Shown: positions 1-9,773 of the stretch, one piece after another | Position numbering within the stretch: the stretch's first letter is position 1 | Layout of the letters: each line of letters opens with the position of its first letter | From: Emticicia sp031378345 | GTDB lineage: Bacteria > Bacteroidota > Bacteroidia > Cytophagales > Spirosomataceae | DNA length: 64,000 nt | Assembly: GCA_031378345.1 (NCBI GenBank) | Contig: JANNDY010000010.1 | Span: 221,821-285,820 of the forward strand | Reading direction: 5' to 3' | Program-made: the position numbers and the translations under genes | Notes under the pieces: generated by a model | The model's database searches: none | Told to the model about the DNA's origin: nothing | Seen by the model: the letters and a program-made list of their open reading frames with translations, nothing else

Positions 1-2420
1 CTGCCAATGGTGTTGTTTTGATTACAACTAAGCGAGGAAAGTCTGGCACAAACATTAGTTTCAATACTTTTGTAGGTATTCAGGAAGTTCCAAAACTTGG
101 ACTCGTAGAAATGCTTACAGCAGAAGAATTTGCTCAGTTCAAAAAAGAATATTACACAGATGCAGGTCAAGCTGTACCAGTTGAATTTCAGAATCCTTCG
201 CAATATGCAGGCAAAAACAATGATTGGTATGGTGCTTTACTCAGAAAAGCTCCTTTGCAAAGTTATAATCTGACACTTACCTCTAATAGAGATAAATCAC
301 GAACCTCGTTTGTAGGTGGAGTTTTTAATCAACAAGGTGTTGTAATAAATAACGAGTATAAAAGGTATTCGATGCGTATGAATTCAGAATATGACATTTC
401 TGATAAGGTGAAAGTAGGTTTCAATATCGCTCCACAATATGTGTTTGACAATACACCAAGAACTGACGGAGATAGAGGTACTGGTATTTTATTTAATGCA
501 CTTCATACTTGGCCAGTGATGCCTATATATGAAGCAGATGGCAAGACGCTGACATTATTTAATAGATTTCCGGCAAGTACAGGTAATATTTTTGCATATC
601 CTAACTGGGTGAGAGCTGCCAACGAATTGGTTAACGAAACTACAACCTTAAACTTGTTGACGAATGCTTACATTCAATATCAACCAATAAAAGGCTTGAC
701 CTTGAAATCTACATTTAATGTTGAGATGAATCGAAATAAGTTCTTCTTCTTTAATCCTTCAACGGCTACAAGTGCAATCAATGTTGCGATTCCGACTACA
801 GCGGTTTCTATTCGTCAGAATTTTGAAAACTTGACATGGTTGAACGAAAACTTAGTAACTTATGCAAATAGTTTTAAAGACCACAGTTTTGAAATTTTGG
901 GTGGATTTACTCAACAAAGATTCCGTGCAGATGGTACTCGTGTTCAATCGGATACTTATGCCGACGACCGCCTTCCGACTATTCAGGGGGCAATTAATGT
1001 AAACCGTGGCGGAACTCAATCATTTGTTCAAGAATGGGCATTAACATCATTGCTTTCGAGATTAACATATAATTATAAAGGCAAATATTTGTTTACTGCT
1101 TCGGTTCGTCGTGATGGTTCTTCACGTTTTGGCTCAAATAATCGTTGGGGAACATTCCCTTCAGTTTCAGCGGGTTGGGTTATTTCTGATGAAAATTTCT
1201 TGAAATCTATGCCAAAAATATCATTTGCCAAATTAAGAGCAAGTTATGGTATTGTTGGAAATAACAACATCGGTAATTATACGCCTTATGCCTTAATTAA
1301 CAATACCGTAAATGCAGTTTTTGGTAATACAGTTGCTCCTGGTTCGGTTGTTACAACACTGGCAAATCCTAATTTAGGTTGGGAAACTACAAAACAATTT
1401 GACCTTGGTTTAGACCTCGGTTTGTTTAATGATAGAATTACATTAGTGTATGATTATTATACAAAACGTACAACAAACCTACTTTACAGCGTACAAATTG
1501 CCCAAGAAGCTGGATTTGGTAATTTCAATGATAATATTGGAGAAATTAAGTTTTGGGGACATGAGTTTTCATTAAATACCAGAAACACTACTGGAAAATT
1601 GAAATGGAGTACAAATGCTAACATTTCATTTAACAGAAATAAAGTAGTTGCTTTGGCAGATGGCATAAATCGTGTTTATGGCACATTCCATATTACACAA
1701 GTTGGCCAGCCATTCGGACAATTCTATGGGCATATTTCACAAGGAATGTATGCAAATGCCGAAGACCTCAAAAATTCTCCACAAGTACCTGGTCGTTCTG
1801 TGGTTGGAAGTATCAAATTGACTGACCAAAACGGTGACGGAATAATTACAAATGGTGGAGATTTTGATGACAGAGTAATTATGGGTAATCCTTTCCCATC
1901 ATTCACTTATGGTATAACAAACAACTTTACTTATGGCAATTTTGATGCAAGTATCATAGGTTCGGGTTCACAAGGTAACCAATTATTGGTTCGCCACATT
2001 TATAGTACAGCCAATCTTGACGGAGTATTTAACATGGTTGCAGAAGTGAAATATCGTTTCCGCACAGTTGATAATCCTGGCAAAGGAATGTATGGAACAA
2101 CTGTTGGTGGTGGAAACGTAACAGGTATTGAGCGTGACTGGATGAATAGCCGTTTTATTGCTGATGCGTCATTTTTTACCATCAAAAACGTAACAGTTGG
2201 TTATACTATACCTAAAGCTAATAAGATATTTAAGTCTGCTCGTGTATATGCTTCAGTTCAACAATTGTATGTATTTACCAAATATTGGGGAGGACCAAAC
2301 CCTGAAACATCAGCTCAAGGAGATGGCAATGGAGATGGAGGAAATTTAAGTCCTGGTGTTGACTTATCGAATTATCCAGTTCCACGTACTTATACGTTAG
2401 GTATCAATCTCAATTTCTAA
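1..2420 (+). CDS. SusC/RagA-type TonB-dependent outer-membrane transporter, 5'-truncated by the window
   Basis: The frame is open to the left edge (first full codon at 3) and begins ANGVVLITTKRGK, the conserved end of the plug domain of SusC transporters. The signal peptide, the carboxypeptidase-like N-terminal domain and most of the plug therefore lie outside. The visible 805 residues are the 22-strand-type barrel, rich in aromatic/Asn/Gly strands, and end in an aromatic residue (LGINLNF) as outer-membrane barrels do. Family knowledge: SusC imports oligosaccharides across the outer membrane, powered by TonB, with SusD as its lid. The susD gene follows 9 bp downstream, so the two are one operon. 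The TTG at 18 is internal, not a start. The substrate cannot be read from sequence; neighbouring sulfatases suggest a sulfated glycan. Confidence 0.95.
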   Translation, partial: ANGVVLITTKRGKSGTNISFNTFVGIQEVPKLGLVEMLTAEEFAQFKKEYYTDAGQAVPVEFQNPSQYAGKNNDWYGALLRKAPLQSYNLTLTSNRDKSRTSFVGGVFNQQGVVINNEYKRYSMRMNSEYDISDKVKVGFNIAPQYVFDNTPRTDGDRGTGILFNALHTWPVMPIYEADGKTLTLFNRFPASTGNIFAYPNWVRAANELVNETTTLNLLTNAYIQYQPIKGLTLKSTFNVEMNRNKFFFFNPSTATSAINVAIPTTAVSIRQNFENLTWLNENLVTYANSFKDHSFEILGGFTQQRFRADGTRVQSDTYADDRLPTIQGAINVNRGGTQSFVQEWALTSLLSRLTYNYKGKYLFTASVRRDGSSRFGSNNRWGTFPSVSAGWVISDENFLKSMPKISFAKLRASYGIVGNNNIGNYTPYALINNTVNAVFGNTVAPGSVVTTLANPNLGWETTKQFDLGLDLGLFNDRITLVYDYYTKRTTNLLYSVQIAQEAGFGNFNDNIGEIKFWGHEFSLNTRNTTGKLKWSTNANISFNRNKVVALADGINRVYGTFHITQVGQPFGQFYGHISQGMYANAEDLKNSPQVPGRSVVGSIKLTDQNGDGIITNGGDFDDRVIMGNPFPSFTYGITNNFTYGNFDASIIGSGSQGNQLLVRHIYSTANLDGVFNMVAEVKYRFRTVDNPGKGMYGTTVGGGNVTGIERDWMNSRFIADASFFTIKNVTVGYTIPKANKIFKSARVYASVQQLYVFTKYWGGPNPETSAQGDGNGDGGNLSPGVDLSNYPVPRTYTLGINLNF

Positions 2421-2429
2421 AAATCTTAA

Positions 2430-3950
2430 ATGAATAACATAATGAAAAAGATAACATTCACCGCACTTTTTGTGTTTTTGGGTCTATTAAGTTGCAATAA
2501 AGACTTCCTGACCGTAGTTCCAGAAACAAACCTTAGCACAGCTATATTTTTTAATAAAGAAGCTGATTTTCAGCAAGCCGTAAACGCAACCTATGTGCCA
2601 CTGAGGGCAATCATAAACGACCGTGCTTGGCTTTTGGGCGAAATGCACTCTGATAATGCTTATTATTATAGAAATATCCTTTTTGGTGCAACCGAGCAAC
2701 AAGAAGACATCGCCGATTTTGCAATTCCAACGGCCAATGGTGTTACTTCAAATACGCATGTTTTAAATCAGTATCGCCTTGATTACCAGATCATTGCACG
2801 TGCCAATCAAGTTTTATCAGCAATTGATGCAGTGGAGTTTCCTGCTGCATCAAAGAATAATTTGAAAGGTCAAGCTCAGTTTTTAAGAGCCTATGCTTAT
2901 TTCGAGTTAGTTCAATACTTTGGTAAAGTTCCTATGCACCTTACGCCAGTTACTAATCGCCAAGAGGCGGCATTACCATTGGCAACTGTTGATGAAGTTT
3001 ATGCACAAATAATTAAAGACGCATCTGCTGCAATTACTGGCTTACTACCAAAACCAACGCAAGAAGCAGGTAGAGTTACTTCGGGAACTGCAAAAATGCT
3101 ACTCGCTAATGTATATGTTGTACGAAAAAACTGGGCGGAGGCTGAGAAATTGCTGAAAGAAATTGTAGCAAGTAACGAATATAAATTGATGCCTGATTTC
3201 AACGATGCTTTTTCTACAACTTCTGGTAATAAAAACAACGCAGAATCTATTTTTGAAGTTCAGTTTCAAGAGGGTGCATCTGGCTATAATGGAACTTTAA
3301 TGTATAACTACTTGCCTCGTCCGATGAGTCCAGATGAATTAAGACCTATATCAGGTACATCCAATCCACAGCCTTTAACAGGTGAAGGTAACGGAGCTCC
3401 AACACCTGACTTAATCGCTTCTTATGCGATTGGTGATAAGAGAAAAGATGCAACTATTGGAACTGTAACGATTAGTGGAAGTTTGAGGGCAAACAAAACT
3501 TTTCCTTACAATAAGAAGTTTGCCAAATCACACTCTTTACATACTAATACAGGAAATAATATTCCAATTTATCGTTATGCCGAAACATTATTATATTTAG
3601 CTGAAGCACTCACAGAGCAAGGTAAAATGGGAGAAGCTCTCCCATTTCTAAACCAAGTGCGTTTGCGTGCAGGATTACCGGCAGCAACGGCAACAGCACA
3701 GGCAGCTTTAAGAACTCAAATTTATCAAGACCGAAGAAGCGAATTAGCTTTCGAAAACAAACGTTGGTTCGATTTAGTACGCACAGGAACCGCTGTGGAA
3801 ATTATCACTGCTTACGGAAATAGAATAAAGGCAAATCCTGTTAGCTACTACTATCCTGAGGGTGCAGTACCACGTAGCAATGCATTTACTAACATTAGTT
3901 TGCTATATGGTTTGCCTGCCGATGAAGCAGCTTTGAGTCCATTCTTTTAA
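2430..3950 (+). CDS. SusD/RagB-family glycan-binding outer-membrane lipoprotein
   Basis: A 506-residue lipoprotein of usual SusD length. The signal peptide ends in the lipobox LLSC with the lipidated Cys at residue 22 (18 if the second ATG at 2442 is used; both are possible). Helical TPR-like repeats fill the middle. The C-terminal part carries the family signature RRSELAFENKRWFDLVRTG, seen in most SusD/RagB proteins. Family role: surface glycan binding and lid of the SusC barrel encoded just upstream. It is the last gene before a 126-bp gap containing a strong hairpin, so the susCD transcript may end there. High confidence in family, none for the exact ligand. Confidence 0.95.
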   Translation: MNNIMKKITFTALFVFLGLLSCNKDFLTVVPETNLSTAIFFNKEADFQQAVNATYVPLRAIINDRAWLLGEMHSDNAYYYRNILFGATEQQEDIADFAIPTANGVTSNTHVLNQYRLDYQIIARANQVLSAIDAVEFPAASKNNLKGQAQFLRAYAYFELVQYFGKVPMHLTPVTNRQEAALPLATVDEVYAQIIKDASAAITGLLPKPTQEAGRVTSGTAKMLLANVYVVRKNWAEAEKLLKEIVASNEYKLMPDFNDAFSTTSGNKNNAESIFEVQFQEGASGYNGTLMYNYLPRPMSPDELRPISGTSNPQPLTGEGNGAPTPDLIASYAIGDKRKDATIGTVTISGSLRANKTFPYNKKFAKSHSLHTNTGNNIPIYRYAETLLYLAEALTEQGKMGEALPFLNQVRLRAGLPAATATAQAALRTQIYQDRRSELAFENKRWFDLVRTGTAVEIITAYGNRIKANPVSYYYPEGAVPRSNAFTNISLLYGLPADEAALSPFF

Positions 3951-3972
3951 TTTTTTTTAATAATACCTTTTT

Positions 3973-4016
3973 TCTCTGTATATTGTGAGTGGATTTCGAC
4001 TCATGATATACAGAGA
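3973..4016. terminator. 18-bp imperfect inverted repeat after susD
   Basis: TCTCTGTATATTGTGAGT pairs with ACTCATGATATACAGAGA around an 8-nt loop, with two mismatched positions. It lies 22 bp after the susD stop and 60 bp before the next start. No T-run follows on the + strand, so it could be a processing or attenuation hairpin rather than a classical terminator. Confidence 0.5.
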
Positions 4017-4076
4017 ATATTTAGAGACGAAATTACACTATTCGACAATAAATAATATTTAACCCTCTCCGAAATT

Positions 4077-6767
4077 ATGTTTTCTAAGCAAAACTCCATT
4101 AAACTGGGGATTGGATTGGTTGCTCTCGTAACAGCCGCCTCTTTTACCCTATTAAAAGAACCTGATTTTTCTTCTGCAATTGCAGGTGACCCAAAACTGG
4201 ATAAACTAAAATATCCAGCAGGATTCAAAGCTGAACACCTTTTTAGCCCTTCTGAAAACAAAATAGGTTCTTGGGTTTCGATGACTTTCGACAACAAAGG
4301 TCGAATGATTTGCTCAGACCAATATGGAAAACTCTTTCGTTTAAAAATTCCAGCAGTTGATGTAAAAATGTCCAATGCGGATGTTGAAAAACTACAAGTT
4401 GGATCTGCTACCGACACAATGGGCATGGGCTATGCACACGGGCTACTTTATGCCTTCAATAGCCTATATGTAATGATAAATAATGGAAAAAATAACAAGA
4501 TTTTTACCAAAAAAAGTGGCTTATACCGCCTTCAAGATATTGACAATGACGACCAATTTGATAAAGTTACTTTGCTAAAAGAGTTGGTTGGTGAAGGCGA
4601 GCATGGCCCTCATAGCATTGTTTTATCACCTGATAAACAATCGCTTTATGTAATTAATGGAAATCATACAGATGTTCCGCCATTAGATGCTTATAAACTA
4701 CCATCAAATTGGAAGGAAGACCAAATGTTTCCTTTGATAAAAGACCCTCGTGGACACGCCAACGACCGCTACGCTCCAGGTGGCTGGATTGCCAATCTTG
4801 ACCCCGAAGGCAAAAAATGGGAGTTGGTAAGTGCTGGTTACAGAAATGCCTTTGATATGGCATTCAACGAAAACGGCGATTTGTTTGTTTATGATGCCGA
4901 CATGGAATGGGATTTCGGTTTGCCTTGGTACCGTCCAACTCGTATTTGTCACGCTACAAGTGCATCAGAATTTGGTTGGAGAACGGGTAACAGTAAATGG
5001 TCGCCAACTTTCCCCGATAACCTTCCGCCAGTTATTAATATTGGTCAAGGTTCACCAACCAATCTTTTACATTTAAAAGATGCCAAGTTTCCTACAAAAT
5101 ACAGAAGTACGTTATTGGCTTTCGACTGGACATTCGGTGTGATTCACGCCATTCATTTAAAACCTTCTGGTTCAACCTATTCGGGAGAAAGAGAAGAATT
5201 TTTATCAGGAATTCCATTACCATTAACTGACGGTGCAATTGGTCCAGACGGAGCTTTATATTTCCTCACGGGCGGTCGTCGTTTAGAATCTGATTTATAC
5301 CGTGTTTCTTATGTGGGTAACGAAAGTACAGCTCCAATAGCAGCTGCACCTATCAATTCTGCAAATACTTTACGTAGAAGTTTGGAAAAATTTCATACTG
5401 GCGGTCCAAATCCAGCAGCAGTAGCAGCTGCTTGGCCTCAGCTCAAAAATACGGATAGATTCATTCGATATGCGGCACGATTAGCTTTAGAGCATCAACC
5501 AGTTGCTCAATGGCAAGATTTGGCTTTGAAAGAAAAAGACCCAGTTGCACTTACTCAGTCATTGATTTCATTGATTCGCATGGGAGATGGTTCTAAAAAA
5601 ACGGAAATTGTTAATGCTCTTTTGGCTTTAAATTTCAAGGCTTTACAACAATCTCAACAATTAGATTTATTGAGAGCTTTTGAATTGGCTTTCCTCCGCA
5701 TAGGACAACCTGAAGCAGCTTTAAGAACAAAAGTGATTGCTTACCTAAATCCACTTTATCCTGCAAATACAGCACATTTGAATCGTTCATTAAGTAAACT
5801 CTTGATTTATTTAGATGCACCAGAAGCAGTTGCAAAAACGCTTGCATTGATGGACATAAAAACTGAGCCTGGAAGTGATGCTCTCAATGTTGAAACTGCC
5901 ACTGCATCAACTGATTTGATTTTGAGAAATCCTCAGTACGGAAAAGATATTGCTGCAATGTTGGCAAATATCCCACCTGCTCAGCATACTTATTACGCTG
6001 TAATGTTAAGTTTAGCTAAAGAAGGTTGGACTCCTGCTCTTCAAGATAAATATTTCAAATGGTACTATACTGCTTTCGGTTATAAAGGTGGAAACAGTTA
6101 CATTGGTTTCTTGGATAGGTCTTTAAAATTAGCATTGAAAAATGTTCCTGACAATAAAAGAGCCTATTTTGAAAAACTGGCTGGGGCAGAAAGACTAAGC
6201 AAAAATGGCAATGATTTGATTGCAGCAACTGCACCAAAAGGACCGGGAAGAAACTGGAGAATGGAAAATGCCATGCCAATCGTAGAAAAAGGTTTAGCTG
6301 ACAGAGATTTCGAAAACGGAAAAGCAATGTTTGCCGCTACCACTTGCAAAATGTGTCATGGAATGAAAGGTGAAGGTGGTGCAATTGGGCCAGATTTGAC
6401 ACAATTAGGTACTCGTTTTTCAGCAAAAGATATGTTAGAGTCAATAATTATGCCTGACAAAACTGTTTCTGACCAATATGCAGCAACCTATTATAGTTTA
6501 AAAAATGGTAGTTCAATTGTTGGGCGTTTAATTAATGAAGATAAGGTAGCTTATTATATTTCTCAGAATCCTTATGCTCCAAATGAGCTTGAAAAAGTTT
6601 TGAAAAAGAATGTAATATCATCAAAACCTTCAGCAGCGTCTATCATGTTTGGCGGCTTAATCAATAGCCTAAATGAAGATGAATTAAAAGATTTAATGGC
6701 ATATTTGATGGCTGGTGGCAATGAAAGTAATGCCATGTTTAAACCTAAAGCAGAAGTTAAGAAATAA
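4077..6767 (+). CDS. Periplasmic beta-propeller / HEAT-like / cytochrome c fusion (putative sugar dehydrogenase type)
   Basis: An 896-residue exported protein with a signal peptide (hydrophobic residues about 9-26). Residues about 45-410 form a six-bladed-propeller-like domain of the soluble sugar dehydrogenase/PVC 'membrane-bound dehydrogenase' type (motifs GEHGPHSIVLSPD, GPDGALYFLTGG). Residues about 420-690 are helical HEAT-like repeats. Residues about 740-880 are a c-type cytochrome domain with one haem motif CKMCH (Cys757, Cys760, His761) followed by GEGGAIGPDL. Such proteins pass electrons from a substrate oxidised by the propeller to the haem. Placement between susCD and sulfatase/DUF1080 genes suggests a sugar or keto-sugar substrate; this is inference. 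The cofactor (PQQ or none) cannot be decided by eye. Confidence 0.8.
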   Translation: MFSKQNSIKLGIGLVALVTAASFTLLKEPDFSSAIAGDPKLDKLKYPAGFKAEHLFSPSENKIGSWVSMTFDNKGRMICSDQYGKLFRLKIPAVDVKMSNADVEKLQVGSATDTMGMGYAHGLLYAFNSLYVMINNGKNNKIFTKKSGLYRLQDIDNDDQFDKVTLLKELVGEGEHGPHSIVLSPDKQSLYVINGNHTDVPPLDAYKLPSNWKEDQMFPLIKDPRGHANDRYAPGGWIANLDPEGKKWELVSAGYRNAFDMAFNENGDLFVYDADMEWDFGLPWYRPTRICHATSASEFGWRTGNSKWSPTFPDNLPPVINIGQGSPTNLLHLKDAKFPTKYRSTLLAFDWTFGVIHAIHLKPSGSTYSGEREEFLSGIPLPLTDGAIGPDGALYFLTGGRRLESDLYRVSYVGNESTAPIAAAPINSANTLRRSLEKFHTGGPNPAAVAAAWPQLKNTDRFIRYAARLALEHQPVAQWQDLALKEKDPVALTQSLISLIRMGDGSKKTEIVNALLALNFKALQQSQQLDLLRAFELAFLRIGQPEAALRTKVIAYLNPLYPANTAHLNRSLSKLLIYLDAPEAVAKTLALMDIKTEPGSDALNVETATASTDLILRNPQYGKDIAAMLANIPPAQHTYYAVMLSLAKEGWTPALQDKYFKWYYTAFGYKGGNSYIGFLDRSLKLALKNVPDNKRAYFEKLAGAERLSKNGNDLIAATAPKGPGRNWRMENAMPIVEKGLADRDFENGKAMFAATTCKMCHGMKGEGGAIGPDLTQLGTRFSAKDMLESIIMPDKTVSDQYAATYYSLKNGSSIVGRLINEDKVAYYISQNPYAPNELEKVLKKNVISSKPSAASIMFGGLINSLNEDELKDLMAYLMAGGNESNAMFKPKAEVKK

Positions 6768-6774
6768 CAGATTT

Positions 6775-6840
6775 TGTTAAAGAATAAACTACTTTTCATT
6801 TATAAAATAACAAAATGTATTTTATTCTTTAACATTTTTT
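6775..6840 (+). terminator. AT-rich hairpin followed by a T-run
   Basis: TGTTAAAGAATAAA (6775-6788) pairs perfectly over 14 bp with TTTATTCTTTAACA (6821-6834) and is followed directly by six T. The loop is about 32 nt and the stem has little GC, so it would be a weak terminator. It separates the cytochrome gene from the sulfatases. Confidence 0.45.
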
Positions 6841-6860
6841 AATGGTTTAGTGAAATAACA

Positions 6861-8318
6861 ATGAAACTAATAAAAAATATTCAATTCGTCTTATTTTCAC
6901 TGATTTTTTGCAAAAATATACAGGTTTTAGCTCAAAATAACAGCCAGAAACCAAATGTCTTGTATATTCTTGTTGATCAATGGCGAGCCTCTGCAACAGG
7001 GTATTCAGGTGATAAAAATGTTATTACCCCGAATATTGACCGACTTGCTTCCGAAAGCATAAATTTGAAAAATGCTGTTTCGGGTATGCCTGTTTGTACT
7101 CCTCATCGTGCATCCTTAATGACTGGACAATATCCACTTACTAACGGTATTTTTATGAACGATGTTTTGCTTGATACTAATGCAGTAACGATTGCAAAAG
7201 TTTATAAAAACAATAACTATGCAACAGGATTTGTAGGCAAATGGCATATCGATGGACATGGTCGAAATAGTTATATTCCACCTACACGTCGGCAAGGGTT
7301 TGGGTTTTGGATGGCAAATGAATGCTCGCATGAATATAATAATTCTCCATATTACTCTGGAGATTCGAACAAAAAAAAAATCTGGAATGGCTATGATGTT
7401 ATTGCTCAAACCGAAGAGGTTTGTAATTACTTAAAAAAACATGCAAAAGAACCAAACCCATTTATTTTGTTTCTTTCAATTGGTAGTCCACATGATCCAT
7501 ATCAGACTGCACCTGAGCAATACAAAAAAAAATATGAGGGCAGAGAAATTACCATAAATGAAAATGTACCAAAAGAGAAAAGAGAGCGAGTAAAAAAAGA
7601 TTTGATTGGGTATTATTCACATATTACTGCAATTGATGAATGCATTGGAAAAATGTGGCAAACCCTTAAAGAGCTGAACATTGATGACAATACCATCATA
7701 GTTTTTTCATCAGATCACGGCGATTTATTAGGTGCTCATGGGTCATGGAATAAACAGCAACCTTATGAAGAAAGTATTCGAGTGCCTTTCTTGATACATT
7801 ACCCACAAGGCTTTGGGAGAATAGGAAAAACTTCAAATGTTTTACTAAATTCACCAGATATTATGCCGACATTATTGGGACTAAGTAATATAAAAGTACC
7901 TGTATCTGTCGAAGGAGTTGATTTTTCAGGAGTTTTAAAAGGAAATAAAAAAGATAAAACAAAACAAACACTTATTTCGTGTATACAACCTTTCGGACAA
8001 TGGAATAGAAAAATAGGTGGTAAAGAGTTTCGAGGAATTGTTAATCAACAATTTACTTATGTGAGAGATTTGAAAGGACCATGGTTGTTGTTCGACAATC
8101 AAAAAGACCCTTTACAGCTAAATAATTTAATTGATAAAATTGAATTTCAAAAATTACAAAAGAAACTAAACGCTAATTTAAATTTTGAGTTAAAAAAACG
8201 AAATGATAAGTTTTTATCGGGTTTGGAATATGTGAAAAAATGGAATTATTTGATTGATGAAACAGAAACAGTTCCATATAATAAAGTAAATTATGAAGGA
8301 AAACCAATCTTAGATTAA
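6861..8318 (+). CDS. S1-family sulfatase, exported
   Basis: A 485-residue formylglycine sulfatase with a signal peptide cleaved near LAQ-N (residue 25). The sulfatase signature CTPHR is at Cys79-Arg83, fitting C-x-P-x-R; Cys79 would be converted to formylglycine. Metal-site segments are visible: LVDQWRA (Asp39/Gln40), GKWHIDGHG, and SSDHGDLLGAHG. Family role: hydrolysis of sulfate esters, here probably on a polysaccharide or oligosaccharide in the periplasm. A second, distinct sulfatase starts 8 bp downstream, so both are co-transcribed. The anaerobic maturation enzyme (anSME) or FGE is not in the window. The exact S1 subfamily needs comparison. Confidence 0.93.
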   Translation: MKLIKNIQFVLFSLIFCKNIQVLAQNNSQKPNVLYILVDQWRASATGYSGDKNVITPNIDRLASESINLKNAVSGMPVCTPHRASLMTGQYPLTNGIFMNDVLLDTNAVTIAKVYKNNNYATGFVGKWHIDGHGRNSYIPPTRRQGFGFWMANECSHEYNNSPYYSGDSNKKKIWNGYDVIAQTEEVCNYLKKHAKEPNPFILFLSIGSPHDPYQTAPEQYKKKYEGREITINENVPKEKRERVKKDLIGYYSHITAIDECIGKMWQTLKELNIDDNTIIVFSSDHGDLLGAHGSWNKQQPYEESIRVPFLIHYPQGFGRIGKTSNVLLNSPDIMPTLLGLSNIKVPVSVEGVDFSGVLKGNKKDKTKQTLISCIQPFGQWNRKIGGKEFRGIVNQQFTYVRDLKGPWLLFDNQKDPLQLNNLIDKIEFQKLQKKLNANLNFELKKRNDKFLSGLEYVKKWNYLIDETETVPYNKVNYEGKPILD

Positions 8319-8326
8319 AACGTAAA

Positions 8327-9730
8327 ATGGCAAAAATTACCTTATACTTTTTCAAAATATCTATTATTGCATTGATAGCCCTTTGCAGTTTGTCTGTTGT
8401 TACCTTCAAACCAAAATTTGAAGTAAATAAAAAGCCTAATATTATTTATTTATTGACAGACGACCACCGTTGGAATTCATTAGGCGTGATGGGAAATACA
8501 ATTATCCAAACGCCCAATTTAGATAAATTAGCAAATAATGGAGTCCTTTTCAAAAAAGCATATGTTACAACGGCAATTTGCTGTGTTAGTAGAGCAAGTA
8601 TGTTAAGTGGTCAATATATGTCACGCCACCATATTGAAGACTTTAACACAAGTTTTAGTCCAACTGCTTTACAAAATACTTATCCTATTCTCTTAAAAAA
8701 AGCAGGTTATCAAACAGGGTTTATTGGAAAATACGGTATCGGAATTCCAAAAGAACAACCACGTAATGAATTCGACTTTTGGGCAGGTTCTGATAAAGCT
8801 CAACCTGATTACGAAATGAAAGATTCAAAAGGTAATTTTATTCATCATACCGAAAAAGTTAACGAAGATATTGAGCAGTTTTTGCAAAAATGTAGTACAG
8901 AAAAACCATTTTGTTTGTCTGTGAGTTTTAAAGCCCCACATATACAAGATGGCGATCCACGACAGTTTATTCCACAACGACGCTTTCTAACGATGTATGC
9001 AAAAGACTCAATTGCTGAACCAGAAAAGGCAAATCCAAAATATTGGAATTCATTTCCAGATTTTTTTAGAACAGACCAAAATATCGCTCGTGAGAGATGG
9101 CTATTACAGTTTGCTAATAATAAAATGTATCAAGAAAGTGTACGGAATTATTATCGTTTGATTAGTGGAGTAGATGAAGTCGTTGGAAATATGATGAAAT
9201 CGTTGATGGAAAAAGGCTTGGCAGACAACACGGTCATAATATTTATGGGTGATAATGGTCATTATTTAGGCGAATATGGTCTGACTGGTAAATGGTTTGG
9301 ACACGAAGAATCGGTAAGAGTACCGCTCATTATTTATGACCCAAGAAATATTAAGTTGCATAAGAAAACAACTCAAAAATTTGCACTAAATATAGACATT
9401 GCACCAACAATTTTACGTTTTGCGGGCATCAAAATTCCAACACAAATGCAAGGAGTTGATCTTATAGAAATGTTAAACAATAAACTTTTAGATAGAAAAG
9501 AATTCTTTTATGAGCATACATATTTAGGTTCACCCAGACTTCCAAAAGTAGAAGGAGTGATAGCGAAAGATTTCAAGTACATGAAATATATTGAACACAA
9601 TTATGAAGAATTTTATGACTTAAAAAACGATAGCGATGAAAAACAAAATATTGCCAAAAACGCCGATTATCATAATAAATTAGTGTTTTTTCAGAAGAAA
9701 TATATTAGATGGAAAAAACAAGTTCAATGA
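8327..9730 (+). CDS. S1-family sulfatase with CCVSR active-site motif
   Basis: A 467-residue sulfatase with an N-terminal hydrophobic segment (residues about 4-27) that may be a signal peptide or anchor. The active site reads ICCVSRASMLSGQY: Cys85-Cys86-Val87-Ser88-Arg89. Cys85 is the formylglycine position, but the usual Pro/Ala two residues later is Val. I recall this variant from other S1 sulfatases, so it is probably active. Asp45/Asp46 (TDDHRW) and MGDNGHYLGEYG supply metal ligands. The length and domain order are normal. It follows the first sulfatase by 8 bp and precedes the DUF1080 gene by 43 bp. It differs strongly from its neighbour, so the pair likely removes sulfate from two positions. 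Confidence 0.9.
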   Translation: MAKITLYFFKISIIALIALCSLSVVTFKPKFEVNKKPNIIYLLTDDHRWNSLGVMGNTIIQTPNLDKLANNGVLFKKAYVTTAICCVSRASMLSGQYMSRHHIEDFNTSFSPTALQNTYPILLKKAGYQTGFIGKYGIGIPKEQPRNEFDFWAGSDKAQPDYEMKDSKGNFIHHTEKVNEDIEQFLQKCSTEKPFCLSVSFKAPHIQDGDPRQFIPQRRFLTMYAKDSIAEPEKANPKYWNSFPDFFRTDQNIARERWLLQFANNKMYQESVRNYYRLISGVDEVVGNMMKSLMEKGLADNTVIIFMGDNGHYLGEYGLTGKWFGHEESVRVPLIIYDPRNIKLHKKTTQKFALNIDIAPTILRFAGIKIPTQMQGVDLIEMLNNKLLDRKEFFYEHTYLGSPRLPKVEGVIAKDFKYMKYIEHNYEEFYDLKNDSDEKQNIAKNADYHNKLVFFQKKYIRWKKQVQ

Positions 9731-9773
9731 TTTAAAATTACTCTAATTAAAAAAACTATAATCCTTTCTCCAA

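Noticed and set aside
4001..4426. A 141-codon open frame on - upstream of and across the propeller gene start
   Set aside because: It is mostly antisense to the signal peptide and first propeller blades of the real gene; no promoter or conserved motif.
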